From: an uncultured Eubacteriales bacterium
Lineage (GTDB): Bacteria; Bacillota; Clostridia; Oscillospirales; Acutalibacteraceae
Length of the DNA stretch: 64,000 bases
Reading direction: 5' to 3'
Assembly (NCBI GenBank): GCA_934692675.1
Contig: CAKUUD010000001.1
Span: 277,468-341,467 of the forward strand
The notes beneath the pieces are model-generated. The model had not been told where the DNA came from and did no database searches. It was given only the letters and a program-made list of their open reading frames with translations. Both the position numbers and the translations under genes were made by a program. Below, in pieces: positions 32,800-43,358 of this stretch; position 1 is the stretch's first letter, and every line of letters begins with the position of its first letter.

Positions 32800-35700
32800 A
32801 TGGAATATTTTGTAGCACGTGTAAAAAAGAACGCCAAATCATTGGCAACTTGGAAACTTTATAAATCAGATAGAGAAGCCCTCAAGGGGAGTCAAGAGCT
32901 CGAAGAAATTGGTAACATCAAAAAAATAAATGTGGAGGAAATAAAAATGGATTCTATGACCGATGATGATACTGATTTGGAAATCGGTCAAAAATACGCT
33001 GTAGTAAAAGGTAATAGCGAAATAGCTTTCGGGATTGTTACATTGGGAAGCGAGTTTACTTTTAAATTAAGACCTGACGATGAAAAAGATCAAGGTATTC
33101 GTGCATATCATGCCAAATTTAAAAAATCAACAGCAGTGCAGTCTCCAAAAAAAGATGCAGAAAATAATGCTGTAATTGGGTCTGAAAAAGATAAGAAATT
33201 AGATAAAGATACGAATAAAAATGTAAGAGTAGTAAACGATGCGTACTATGTAGTGCCTTCAAAAACGGCGAAATGTTGGACTTTAAGTAATAGTATGGGA
33301 AAAGTAGGGTTTTTATTGACATGTGAGAGGGAACATATTGACCCTAAAGATGATAAAAGCAAAGAATTTGTTAGAGCAGAAAATATGAAGAGAATTGGAA
33401 TAGACACACCCTTGAAAACCGGTAAATATTACTATTACAAGGATAACAGAGGAAACATATATACTTTCACATTGAAAAAATTGGGCGCCTCTAAACCCAA
33501 AGATGGACAAGAGTCTAAAACTGTATATATGGTCAACGGATATCCCCATATTCTTTTCTCTAATTTCGAAAAAAATGCTCGAGAAACGCTAGAATCATCA
33601 AATTTAACCTTGTTTAATAACAGATTTGGTAGCGGCAAAAAAATGAATGCAGTTATGTTAGAAAAGGGTGGCGAAAGTGGTGTTTTTGGTAAAAAAAATT
33701 ATTCAATCTGTTGGAGCGGAAATTTGATAGGTATTGCGGGTCATGTGCCACAATATAAAAATGCTTGGCTGCTAATAAAAAATGATAAAAATAATAGTAT
33801 TCCCTATACTACTAGAGGAGTTGTCGATGGCATAATAGGTGTTGTTTGTGATGAAGGCAAGAATGTGATGACAAGTGAAAGTCAGCCACCGGTTGGTTGT
33901 TGCTATTATTGTGTTGATCCTAAAGTTAACAGAGCTGGAAATGTTATGTATAAATTGACAATATCCGAGAAAGAAATAGGTCAAAATAGTACATCTGAAG
34001 GTAAAATATATGAAGACAATACCGCGTTATGTGTCGTTGAAGCGAAAAATATAGAGACTGTTAATGGAAATAATGCTCCAGCTGTAAAAGGTGATGATGT
34101 AAATAACCAGGCGGGTGAGAAAAAAGAAGATTCGAACGAGGCACCAGCGGCAGCAGATATACCAGCGGCTCCACCAGCTCCAGCTGCGCCAGTGGCACCG
34201 CCACCACCGATTCTTAGTGGGGTACAACCAGGATATTCAGGTAAGCCCAAAGCAAATGATGATAAAGAGGTCAAGAAAGAAGCACAACCGGAATTAACGC
34301 CCGAAAAAGAGACTTTTATAGAATCATTGGGACTAAATAAGCAGATTAAATTTGTCCCAAGTGGGGATGCTGGTGCAGCAAAGGGCGATTTGATGCAAGA
34401 TCTTACGAAGAATTTTCAAGGAAAGAAAAAGGCTGAGGCACATGAGTATTTGTCTGATCAAGAACCTAAAAAAGTCGAGGAAAAAATAGAAAGAACTCAA
34501 GATAAATTTGTATCGGCCCCAAGAGGTAACAATTCAGTTTTAGAGCAAGAGAAAGATGAAGTCGTAGAAGCTTTCCCGGAACTTAAATCGGATATAGATG
34601 CAAAACTTGCAAAAGAGGAGAAAGAAAGACAAAAACAAGCACAAAAACAACAAGAACAACAAAACGCAGAAAAAGCTCAAGAATCTCAGGCTCAAAAACA
34701 GGAAGAAGTACAAAATCCACATCCTGAAGAGCACCCACAGGAAGGTAATGCACCCAAACCGATAAAGGCCGTTGAAAAAGCAGTTGTCAACGAAGATGGT
34801 AAATTAGATAATAAGGGTATGAAAAACAAAGTGGCAAATAGTATAATTAAAGAAATTGGCGAAATGGATGAGAAACTTCACAATTTAGGAGCTTCTGCTA
34901 GCGCGCAAGTTGAACCTACAAATGGAAATATCCTTGAAATTCAAAATGGTATCAAGAATCTGTATAATAATATCTTGGAGACCAATTATAAAAATAAAAA
35001 GAAGCACGAGCCTGAAAATTCAAGTGATAATAGAGAATTTATAGATGGCGTAGGAAAAACTTTGTCAAAAAGATTTAAGGAATTTAAAGAAACTTTTGAA
35101 GGTCTTCTAGCCAAAGAGAATGCTGTTAAAGGTAAAAAAGATGAAAAAGGTAAAAAGAATAAAAAAGATAAGGAAGAAATTAAGAGTTTAGAGAAAGAAA
35201 TTAAGAGATTGGAGAAAGAAATCAAGAGCTTAGAGAAAGAAGTAACTGAGAAATGGAATAGAATTAGTAAAGCTTTAAGAAAAGAATTTGAGTTTATAGA
35301 ACTAGAATCGAGTAGATTTAAGAGATTTACACACGCTATTGCCTCGGTCGGTAAAGCAATTGGACTCGTCTCTAGAAGTGATTCGACCAAGATTAAAAGA
35401 TGCTTTAATTCCGCAGCTAAATATTTCTGTTCCTATTCAGAAAAGAATTTTAAATTAAGTAGTTTGTTCAGCGTATTTAAAGACGCTAAAAAAGTCGAAG
35501 AAGAATTGTATGATGGTCTTAAAAAGATTCTGGATAATGAAAAAATAAAAAAATGTATAATAGACTCAAAAGCTAAAGAGAATAAAACTAAGCAAATGAA
35601 AGTAGCTTTGGCCGCGGTTATTATAAGTATTATGAAGATTCAAAATCCAGAGAATATTGTAAGCGCTTGCATAGGATTTAGAGATGGATTCACAGAGAAT

Positions 35701-35958
35701 ATTAAGTATGATGATGTTACTATCGATGCAGGCGGTGTCAAGAACTTATGTAGTAGTATTATAAATTCGGATTTAGAAAATCGTAGGCAAAAAGATATTG
35801 AAGGTACGACACTAGGAAAAGCTATTAAAAACTCATTTGCATCTGGAGGCTGTTTGGAAGGTCTAGTTACTGATAGTGAATATAAAAATATTAGACGTAC
35901 AATAGGCCTTAGCCAAAAGCCAGAGCTCCTCACAGAAGAAAAACAACAAGATAAATAA
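32800..35958 (+). CDS. Large modular protein 3, 1052 aa (unknown family)
   Basis: Start ATG with AAAGGAGAG. No signal peptide or membrane helix. Three N-terminal Trp modules are visible: ATWKLYKSD (near 20) to GQKYAVVKGNSEIAFGIV; AKCWTLSNSMG (near 155) to GKYYYYKDNRGNIYTFTL; NAWLLIKNDK (near 325) to GCCYYCVDP. A Pro/Ala-rich linker (PPAPAAPVAPPPPILSG, about 460-475) and a Gln/Lys coil (QKQAQKQQEQQNAEKAQE) follow. Then a KEIKSLEKEIK-type heptad stretch (about 790-815) and the shared C-terminal domain (VALAAVIISIMKIQNPENIV, SACIGFRDGF) complete it. Same architecture as its two upstream neighbours, so clearly a paralogue set. Function unknown. Confidence 0.75.
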   Translation: MEYFVARVKKNAKSLATWKLYKSDREALKGSQELEEIGNIKKINVEEIKMDSMTDDDTDLEIGQKYAVVKGNSEIAFGIVTLGSEFTFKLRPDDEKDQGIRAYHAKFKKSTAVQSPKKDAENNAVIGSEKDKKLDKDTNKNVRVVNDAYYVVPSKTAKCWTLSNSMGKVGFLLTCEREHIDPKDDKSKEFVRAENMKRIGIDTPLKTGKYYYYKDNRGNIYTFTLKKLGASKPKDGQESKTVYMVNGYPHILFSNFEKNARETLESSNLTLFNNRFGSGKKMNAVMLEKGGESGVFGKKNYSICWSGNLIGIAGHVPQYKNAWLLIKNDKNNSIPYTTRGVVDGIIGVVCDEGKNVMTSESQPPVGCCYYCVDPKVNRAGNVMYKLTISEKEIGQNSTSEGKIYEDNTALCVVEAKNIETVNGNNAPAVKGDDVNNQAGEKKEDSNEAPAAADIPAAPPAPAAPVAPPPPILSGVQPGYSGKPKANDDKEVKKEAQPELTPEKETFIESLGLNKQIKFVPSGDAGAAKGDLMQDLTKNFQGKKKAEAHEYLSDQEPKKVEEKIERTQDKFVSAPRGNNSVLEQEKDEVVEAFPELKSDIDAKLAKEEKERQKQAQKQQEQQNAEKAQESQAQKQEEVQNPHPEEHPQEGNAPKPIKAVEKAVVNEDGKLDNKGMKNKVANSIIKEIGEMDEKLHNLGASASAQVEPTNGNILEIQNGIKNLYNNILETNYKNKKKHEPENSSDNREFIDGVGKTLSKRFKEFKETFEGLLAKENAVKGKKDEKGKKNKKDKEEIKSLEKEIKRLEKEIKSLEKEVTEKWNRISKALRKEFEFIELESSRFKRFTHAIASVGKAIGLVSRSDSTKIKRCFNSAAKYFCSYSEKNFKLSSLFSVFKDAKKVEEELYDGLKKILDNEKIKKCIIDSKAKENKTKQMKVALAAVIISIMKIQNPENIVSACIGFRDGFTENIKYDDVTIDAGGVKNLCSSIINSDLENRRQKDIEGTTLGKAIKNSFASGGCLEGLVTDSEYKNIRRTIGLSQKPELLTEEKQQDK

Positions 35959-35964
35959 AAAATT

Positions 35965-35988
35965 CCGACCCGTTTGGGTCGGTTTTTT
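35965..35988. terminator. Strong terminator between modular protein 3 and prfB
   Basis: CCGACCC (35965-35971), loop GTTT, GGGTCGG (35976-35982), then six T. It overlaps the prfB stop codon by one or two bases. Confidence 0.9.
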
Positions 35989-37090
35989 ATTTTACATTTT
36001 GTTTTAAATATTCGTGGATAAATCCATCTAGTTCACCGTTCATAACAGCTTCAACGTTGCCCATTTCATACGATGTTCGGTGGTCTTTTACCAAAGTATA
36101 CGGCATAAATACATAAGACCTTATTTGTGAGCCCCAAGCTATTTCTTTTTGGACTCCTTTTATATCTTCGATTTTTTCAAGGTGTTCGCGCTCTTTTATT
36201 TCTATCAATTTAGATTTCAAAATTTTCATTGCCGTATCTCGATTTTGAAATTGGCTTCTTTCATTTTGGCACGCAACCACAATCCCTGTAGGAATGTGCG
36301 TTAAACGTACCGCAGAAGAAGTTTTATTTACGTGTTGGCCACCTGCTCCGCTCGCTCTGAATACATCCATTTTTATATCTTCGGGCGAGATATCTATTTT
36401 GATTTCGTCGTTTATTTCAGGTATAACTTCCAAAGATGCAAATGAGGTATGCCTTCTTCCTGACGAATCAAAAGGCGAAACTCTAACAAGCCTATGAACT
36501 CCATTTTCTCCTTTTAAGAACCCATATGCATTTTCACCCTCTATGAGCAGCGACGCACTTTTTAAGCCGGCTTCTTCACCATCTAAAAAGTCCAAAATTT
36601 TAACTTTATAATTATGCTTTTCTGCCCACTTGCTATACATTCTGCAGAGCATTTCCACCCAATCTTGGGCTTCTGTTCCTCCGGCTCCGGAATGAAATGT
36701 AAGGATAGCATTTTGATTGTCGTATTCTCCCGTCAAAAGAGTGGTGAGAGTTTGATTTTCAAGTTCTTTTTTAAATCTATTTAAATCTGCTTGGATTTCA
36801 TCAACGGATGATTCATCATTTTCTTGACAAGACATTTCTATAAGCACGGATAAATCTTCAAATTCATTTTTTAATTTGGTGAATTCTTTGACTTTACTTT
36901 TCAATCTGCTTATTTCGGAAAGGACTTTCCGGGAGGATTCAGAATTATCCCAAAATCCGGCCTTGCCGGTTTCAAGCTCCAAAGTTTCTAATCTTTTTTT
37001 GGAATCGCTGATTTTTAACGCTTCTTCCAAAGATTTTACCTTTGGCTGTAATTTATTTATTTCAATATGCAATTCATCCAGTTGTATCAT
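35987..37090 (-). CDS. prfB: Peptide chain release factor 2
   Basis: The protein has 367 residues, normal for RF2. It recognises UGA and UAA stop codons through the SPFDSSGRRHTS region and releases the peptide through GAGGQHVNKT (GGQ). The start is ATG after GGGAGG. The N-terminal stretch (SLEEALKISDSKKRLE) is one continuous frame: the in-frame UGA and +1 programmed frameshift found in most prfB genes are absent, so autoregulation by frameshifting is not possible here. It is the last gene of the folD-ppa-prfB run, 25 bases after ppa. Confidence 0.96.
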   Translation of the reverse strand: MIQLDELHIEINKLQPKVKSLEEALKISDSKKRLETLELETGKAGFWDNSESSRKVLSEISRLKSKVKEFTKLKNEFEDLSVLIEMSCQENDESSVDEIQADLNRFKKELENQTLTTLLTGEYDNQNAILTFHSGAGGTEAQDWVEMLCRMYSKWAEKHNYKVKILDFLDGEEAGLKSASLLIEGENAYGFLKGENGVHRLVRVSPFDSSGRRHTSFASLEVIPEINDEIKIDISPEDIKMDVFRASGAGGQHVNKTSSAVRLTHIPTGIVVACQNERSQFQNRDTAMKILKSKLIEIKEREHLEKIEDIKGVQKEIAWGSQIRSYVFMPYTLVKDHRTSYEMGNVEAVMNGELDGFIHEYLKQNVK

Positions 37091-37115
37091 GTAATCCTCC
37101 CAAAAATAAATTTGC

Positions 37116-37646
37116 TTATTTTCCGAATTTTTTATTATATGCTTCGATAGTTTGCGAAATTATTTTGATTGCTTCTTCGCGATTTTTGACGTCGTTAACT
37201 ACGGTCTTTTTATTTTCCAAAGTTTTATATACGCTAAAGAAATGTTTCATCTCTTCAAATATATGAGCCGGAAGTTCAGAAATATCTTTATATTGATTAT
37301 ATGTTGGGTCATCCTTTGGTATAGCTATTATTTTTTCATCATTGCTTCCGTTATCTATCATGGAAATAAGACCGATGGGATAGCATTCTACCAAGGTCAT
37401 TGGGTAAATATGTTGTGAACAAAGTACTAAAACATCAAGCGGATCGCCATCGTCTGCATAAGTTTTAGGAATTAATCCGTAGTTTGCTGGATAGTGGGTA
37501 GATGTGTATAAAATTCTATCCATTTTTAACAGTCCGGTTTCTTTATCGAGTTCGTATTTTACTTTGCTTCCTTTGGAAATTTCAATTACCGCTGTAAATT
37601 TTTCAGGTGTGATTCTTTCTGGGTTAATATCATGCCAAATGTTCAT
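37116..37646 (-). CDS. ppa: Inorganic pyrophosphatase, family I
   Basis: The protein has 176 residues. It hydrolyses pyrophosphate to phosphate in the cytoplasm, pulling nucleotide-polymer synthesis forward. Family I signatures: FTAVIEISKGSKVKYELDK, DRILYTSTHYPANYGLIP and the metal-binding YADDGDPLDVLVL. The length fits bacterial class I enzymes. Thirteen bases separate it from folD and 25 from prfB, so the three are probably one transcript. Confidence 0.95.
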   Translation of the reverse strand: MNIWHDINPERITPEKFTAVIEISKGSKVKYELDKETGLLKMDRILYTSTHYPANYGLIPKTYADDGDPLDVLVLCSQHIYPMTLVECYPIGLISMIDNGSNDEKIIAIPKDDPTYNQYKDISELPAHIFEEMKHFFSVYKTLENKKTVVNDVKNREEAIKIISQTIEAYNKKFGK

Positions 37647-37659
37647 TGATTTTTCTCCT

Positions 37660-38508
37660 TTAAACTTCTTTATTTTGAATTTTTGTTGCCGTGATGGTGT
37701 TTTTCATTAGCATTGCAATAGTCATCGGGCCAACTCCACCCGGAACGGGAGTAATTGCTGATGCTATATTCTTTACATCATCAAAATCAACATCACCGCA
37801 AATTTTTCCGTTTTCATCACGATTTATTCCTACATCTATTATCACCGCTCCTTTTTTAATCATATTTCTGTTTAAAAATTTTGCTTTTCCTACAGCGCAG
37901 ATTATTATGTCTGCATTTTTGCAAATTTCACTTAAGTTTTTTGTTTTACTGTGACAGATAGTAACAGTTGCATCTTCGTTTATAAGCATAAAAGCCAGAG
38001 GTTTTCCTACGATATTGCTCCTGCCTATAATCACGCAGTGCTTGCCGACAAGAGAAATATTTTCTCTATGAAAAATTTCTATGATTCCTGCCGGAGTGCA
38101 AGGTAAAAGCTTTGTGTGATTTGTTAAAAGATTTCCTATGGTGGAAGAGTGGAATGCATCTACGTCTTTTTCAGGTAAAATACTTTCAGTTATATTTTTT
38201 TGATTGATATGAGAGGGAAGAGGCAATTGCATAAGAATTCCGTTTATTTTTTTATCTTGATTTAATTTTTCTATCAAATCAATGATTTCTTTTTCAGAGG
38301 TGTCTTCAGGAAAATAAAACTCTTCAGAAAAAATTCCAAGCTCGTCGCAGCATCTTTTTTTGTTTTTTACGTATATTTTCGAAGCGTTGTCCTCTCCAAC
38401 TAATATAACGGCAAGACCTGGGTTTATTCCTTTAAGTTTTAAATTTTCTATCTCTTTTTTTAAGTCACTTTTTATATTTTGAGCGATTAATCTTCCATCA
38501 ATTATCAT
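37660..38508 (-). CDS. folD: Methylenetetrahydrofolate dehydrogenase / cyclohydrolase
   Basis: The protein has 282 residues, normal for FolD. The bifunctional enzyme converts 5,10-methylene-THF to 10-formyl-THF with NADP. Signatures: GLAVILVGEDNASKIYVKNK with the catalytic Tyr/Lys, QLPLPSHI, DVDAFH, the Rossmann segment VIIGRSNIVGKP, and the C-terminal TPVPGGVGPMTIAMLMKNT. It is the promoter-proximal gene of the folD-ppa-prfB run. Confidence 0.96.
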   Translation of the reverse strand: MIIDGRLIAQNIKSDLKKEIENLKLKGINPGLAVILVGEDNASKIYVKNKKRCCDELGIFSEEFYFPEDTSEKEIIDLIEKLNQDKKINGILMQLPLPSHINQKNITESILPEKDVDAFHSSTIGNLLTNHTKLLPCTPAGIIEIFHRENISLVGKHCVIIGRSNIVGKPLAFMLINEDATVTICHSKTKNLSEICKNADIIICAVGKAKFLNRNMIKKGAVIIDVGINRDENGKICGDVDFDDVKNIASAITPVPGGVGPMTIAMLMKNTITATKIQNKEV

Positions 38509-38603
38509 TTTTTAATTTTACCTTTCTTGACTTTATAAGCTGCCAAATATTAAAATATTAATAAGACAAAATTTATTATACTATATATTGGAGGAATTTG
38601 AAA

Positions 38604-39473
38604 GTGAAAATTACAAAAGCTGTAATTCCGGCAGCAGGGTTTGGAACAAGAATTTTGCCCGCGACGAAAGCAATGCCGAAAGAAATGTTTCCAATTGTGG
38701 ACAAGCCCTCGATTCAATACATCGTGGAAGAGGCTGTTAAATCGGGAATTACAGATATATTAATTATAACAAGTAGAGGGAAAAGCATAATAGAAGACCA
38801 TTTCGATAAGAACCCCGAGTTGGAATCTATTCTTGAGGAAAAAGGAAAATATGAAATTTTAAAAGATTTGAAACCTATAAGCGAAATGGCAAATGTGTAT
38901 TTTTTGCGTCAAAAATCTATAAAAGGTCTAGGTCATGCGGTAGGGTGCGCTAAATCTTTTGTAGGAAACGAACCGTTTGCGGTTTTGTCCGGAGATGACG
39001 TTATAGATAGCGAAGTACCTGTGTGTAAACAGCTTATAGATGCATTTGAAAAATATAATCTTCCTGTCGTCGGTGCAAAAGAAATGCCAAAAGAAGAAAT
39101 AGGAAAATATGGCTCCTTAAAAGTTAAAAATATAGAAAAAAATATTTTTATGTGCACGGATATGATTGAAAAGCCCACTCCGGATAAGATTTTATCGTTG
39201 TATTCAATTTTGGGAAGATATATTCTTACTCCGGAAATATTTGAGATTTTGGACGGAACACTACCCGGTTCAGGAGGCGAAATACAACTCACGGATGCTC
39301 TAAAAGTTTTATCACATAACGATGGAGTTGTGATGGTGGATTTTGAAGGAAAAAGATATGATATAGGAAATAAGTTAGGAGCAATGAAAGCTTCGGTAGA
39401 GCTCGCTCTTAGGCATCCCGAAATTTCAAAACACTTTGCAGAGTATTTGAAGTCTATATGTAAAGATATATAA
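38604..39473 (+). CDS. galU: UTP-glucose-1-phosphate uridylyltransferase
   Basis: About 289 residues, normal for GalU. It makes UDP-glucose for glycan and teichoic-type polymers. Signatures: AVIPAAGFGTRILPATKAMP with KEMFPIVDKPSIQYIVEEA, FAVLSGDDVI, YILTPEIFEIL and LTDALKVL. GTG at 38604 is preferred because GGAGG (38590-38594) is 9 bases away; a TTG at 38598 is only 3 bases from it and would add two residues. Monocistronic, with its own terminator. Confidence 0.95.
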   Translation: MKITKAVIPAAGFGTRILPATKAMPKEMFPIVDKPSIQYIVEEAVKSGITDILIITSRGKSIIEDHFDKNPELESILEEKGKYEILKDLKPISEMANVYFLRQKSIKGLGHAVGCAKSFVGNEPFAVLSGDDVIDSEVPVCKQLIDAFEKYNLPVVGAKEMPKEEIGKYGSLKVKNIEKNIFMCTDMIEKPTPDKILSLYSILGRYILTPEIFEILDGTLPGSGGEIQLTDALKVLSHNDGVVMVDFEGKRYDIGNKLGAMKASVELALRHPEISKHFAEYLKSICKDI

Positions 39474-39477
39474 AAAT

Positions 39478-39511
39478 AGCAGTGACTAAATTTTTCAAGT
39501 CACTGCTTTTA
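39478..39511 (+). terminator. Terminator of galU
   Basis: Ten-base inverted repeat AGCAGTGACT (39478-39487) and AGTCACTGCT (39498-39507), followed by TTTA. It also lies downstream of gapA on the other strand and may serve both. Confidence 0.8.
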
Positions 39512-39527
39512 CTTCTAATTTTTGTAA

Positions 39528-40562
<1,035 letters not shown>

Positions 40563-40585
40563 TTAATTTTTATAATTAAAATTTA

Positions 40586-41374
40586 TTAAATTGTAATTGA
40601 CTTTATAACAGGTTCGTTCCTTTTTTGATATTGTTTGTATGCATCTATCAGCACAAATATAATGAACAGCGATAAAAATATCTGAGTGTAAAATGTGCTT
40701 TGTGTTACCGCAGAAATATTTTCGTTCATTTTCATTTTGTGAATAACTGAAATTGAATTTAAAATCGAAAATAAAACCGATGGCATTCCAAAAACAAACA
40801 TTAGTTTGATTATATTCAAGCTTGAAGAAGTTGAAAATACCTGAGTGTAATAAACTAAGAATAAAGATGTCAAAGCCGCGGCTATTACTTCATAGCCATT
40901 TACGTCGTTTGTGTATATAGACATAAATATTATCATATACAATGCAAACCACAGTACCGGGCAATATAAGAAAAAAGAAATTTTATTTATTATATTTTTC
41001 CCTGTAAAAAATGTAATTGCCAAAACGACAAAAGTGATGCACGAAAGCACAGAAAGCAAGGACATAACAAGAGGTTGCCATGCAAAATCGTAATTTGAAG
41101 TGTCATTAAAGTATGCAGGTATACACATAAAAAATCCTATCGCAACCAAAACACTCAAAAAACTTAGAACATAGTTTTGCTTTACATCTATGTTTTTGTA
41201 CCTTGTGGTTGAAAACGAAACGCATCCGATAATTCCCACAAGTACCACCATTGAGATGATATCAAACACTAGTGAGCTCATAAAGAACCAACTACTGAAA
41301 ACAAAGAATATTTTTAAGGGAATTAATATAAACATGCTAATAATAAAAACCGACCAAACATTTCTAAAATCCAT
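40586..41374 (-). CDS. Polytopic membrane protein of unknown function
   Basis: The protein has 262 residues and about eight hydrophobic helices separated by short polar loops, with a basic C-terminal tail (YKQYQKRNEP). An N-terminal uncleaved helix (IISMFILIPLKIFFVFS) is likely. AGGAGG precedes the ATG. No enzyme or transporter signature was recognised. It is encoded just upstream of gapA in the same direction. Confidence 0.75.
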   Translation of the reverse strand: MDFRNVWSVFIISMFILIPLKIFFVFSSWFFMSSLVFDIISMVVLVGIIGCVSFSTTRYKNIDVKQNYVLSFLSVLVAIGFFMCIPAYFNDTSNYDFAWQPLVMSLLSVLSCITFVVLAITFFTGKNIINKISFFLYCPVLWFALYMIIFMSIYTNDVNGYEVIAAALTSLFLVYYTQVFSTSSSLNIIKLMFVFGMPSVLFSILNSISVIHKMKMNENISAVTQSTFYTQIFLSLFIIFVLIDAYKQYQKRNEPVIKSITI

Positions 41375-41567
41375 ACTCGTCCTCCTAATTTATAATTTTT
41401 AGATATACAATAATAATATTTAGAAACATAATTTTATAAACTAGTCCATATTATTTTATATATCTTTCTAATTTGATAGTTTATATAAATAAAAACCTAA
41501 AGTCAATAACCCTACAAAAAAGTAAAAATTTTAATCGTTTTTTTGAAAGGAATGAAATAATAAATTT

Positions 41568-42587
41568 ATGTTTGTTTTAAAAAAAAGGATAACCATATTA
41601 TGTTCATTGTTTTTATTCATGATTCTAGTCCCTCTGTTGGCTGTGGCAAAGGGTGAGAAAAACTTTATTTTAAGTTCGGAGTCAAAGCCAGAAAATGTTA
41701 TATTGCGAGAAAAAAAATTACCTAAAACTAATTCTTGCTTTTGTGTCTTAGATGAATCAAAAAATGAAATTATTAATATTCCCGATGAAGAATTTTTGTG
41801 CGGAGCTGTATCCGCTGAGATGCCTGCAGCGTTTGAAAAAGAAGCTATAAAAGCTCAAGCGGTAGCTTCGTATACATATTTTTGCAGAGCGAGAAATAAT
41901 CATATTAACTCAAGTAAAGACGAAAAAAATTATGAATTTACTATAGATTCACAAAATGGTAAGAATTACATTTCAGAAAATCAACGTAGACAAAAGTGGG
42001 GAGAAAATTTTGAGAAATACAATGAAAAAATAAAGAGTGCAGTTAAAGAAGTTTTTGGAGAAGTCGTGGAGAAAAAAGGAGATTTAATTTTAGCTGCTTA
42101 CCACGCTATTTCTTCGGGTGTTACCGAAAAATCCGAAGATGTATTTGGCGGAAATTTGGACTATTTAAAAAACGTTGAAAGCCCCGGAGATAAGTTGGCT
42201 TCAGGATATGAATCCGAAGTAAAAATTTCTTGCGATGATTTTAAATCTAAAATAAAAAGTAATTCTCCTGATTCCTTGTTGGACGGTGACCCGTCGAAAT
42301 GGATCGGAGAATTTGAAAAGACTGACGGAGGCATGATTAAAAAGATAATTATCGGAGGCGCAGAATTTAAAGGTCCGGAGATTAGAAAAATTTTTGGATT
42401 ACGTTCGTCTGATTTTAGCATCACTTATGACAGCGAAGAAAAAATTTTTATTTTTAAAGTCTATGGATATGGTCACGGCGTAGGAATGAGCCAGTGCGGA
42501 GCGCAGTATATGGCCAAACAAGGTTCCGATTACAGACAAATTTTATCGTGGTACTACCCTGATACAACAGTAGAAAAATTATTTTAA
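41568..42587 (+). CDS. spoIID: SpoIID/LytB domain sporulation protein
   Basis: The protein has 339 residues. An N-terminal membrane anchor (residues 7-28) is followed by the SpoIID domain: DEEFLCGAVSAEMPAAFEKE with the catalytic Glu of EMP, AIKAQAVASYTYF, LAAYHAISSGVTEKSEDVFG, and the C-terminal YGYGHGVGMSQCGAQYMAKQG. SpoIID is a lytic transglycosylase that cuts denuded glycan during forespore engulfment. The ATG is 17 bases after AAAGGA, which is long; no better start exists. The 3' neighbours are further sporulation-associated genes. Confidence 0.9.
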   Translation: MFVLKKRITILCSLFLFMILVPLLAVAKGEKNFILSSESKPENVILREKKLPKTNSCFCVLDESKNEIINIPDEEFLCGAVSAEMPAAFEKEAIKAQAVASYTYFCRARNNHINSSKDEKNYEFTIDSQNGKNYISENQRRQKWGENFEKYNEKIKSAVKEVFGEVVEKKGDLILAAYHAISSGVTEKSEDVFGGNLDYLKNVESPGDKLASGYESEVKISCDDFKSKIKSNSPDSLLDGDPSKWIGEFEKTDGGMIKKIIIGGAEFKGPEIRKIFGLRSSDFSITYDSEEKIFIFKVYGYGHGVGMSQCGAQYMAKQGSDYRQILSWYYPDTTVEKLF

Positions 42588-42646
42588 ATATTTTTGAATT
42601 GTTTTAATTAATTATTCATGATATAATGTCAGACGGGTGAGAATAT

Positions 42647-43297
42647 ATGTGGTTTTTAGGCAAAGATATAACTTTTGAGTATTTAATTATAAGAATTTTA
42701 GTGGTAATGATAATTATTTTTGGGGTTTTCCCTCTAAAACAATATTTTTACTCTAAAGTAGCAGAAAGTTTGGGAGATGATACTCCTAGAATTACAGGGA
42801 AGCTTACGCTGAATCCGTTTGCAGGATTTGATTTTTTAGGTGCACTTTGCTTACTCCTTTTTAATTGGGGCTGGTCAAAAGACATTCTAATAAATCCTTT
42901 AAATTTTAAAAATCCACGAAGGGATACTTTTATAACAGGCATTACGGCTCCTATTACCCATATTGTAGCAGCTGCGGTAGGCGGACTATTTCTTAATGTT
43001 GCAGGAATTATTAATATTTTGCCGGTTAGAAGTTTTTGGATTTCTTTTATAACGCTTTATATTTACATGAATGTAATGCTCGCTTCGATGGAATTTTTGC
43101 CACTTAGACCATTTAAAGGATTTCAAATATTGCAAGTAATTCTGCCCGGCAGCGCCGTGAAATGGTATTATAAAAATTATAATATGGTATCAATTGTTGT
43201 TTGCGTTTTGTTGATATTTGGGATATTTTCCGGACCATTGGTTTATATCCAGAATATAATTTATAATTTTATAATTCGGCTTACTTGTATTGCATAA
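42647..43297 (+). CDS. Site-2-protease-like membrane protein lacking catalytic motifs
   Basis: The protein has 216 residues and about five membrane helices. The fold is clearly that of the short site-2 protease (M50B) family: SLGDDTPRITGKLTLNPFAG, FNWGWSKDILINPLNFKNPR, TGITAPITHIVAA. However, the zinc site HExxH expected just before the SLGDDT segment reads FPLKQYF. The second-site Asp of the usual PPLDG reads RPFKGF, that is Lys. Both zinc-ligand sets are gone, so proteolysis is not expected. It lies between spoIID and the DUF2953-gerW pair, so a sporulation-associated scaffold or regulator role is inferred. Confidence 0.8.
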   Translation: MWFLGKDITFEYLIIRILVVMIIIFGVFPLKQYFYSKVAESLGDDTPRITGKLTLNPFAGFDFLGALCLLLFNWGWSKDILINPLNFKNPRRDTFITGITAPITHIVAAAVGGLFLNVAGIINILPVRSFWISFITLYIYMNVMLASMEFLPLRPFKGFQILQVILPGSAVKWYYKNYNMVSIVVCVLLIFGIFSGPLVYIQNIIYNFIIRLTCIA

Positions 43298-43358
43298 TCC
43301 GCGTAGTAATGGGAAAATATAATAATTATGAAACAAATATAATTGAGGATAATAAGTG

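Noticed and set aside
42647..43297. Active SpoIVFB-type protease
   Set aside because: The HExxH and Asp zinc ligands are both missing.
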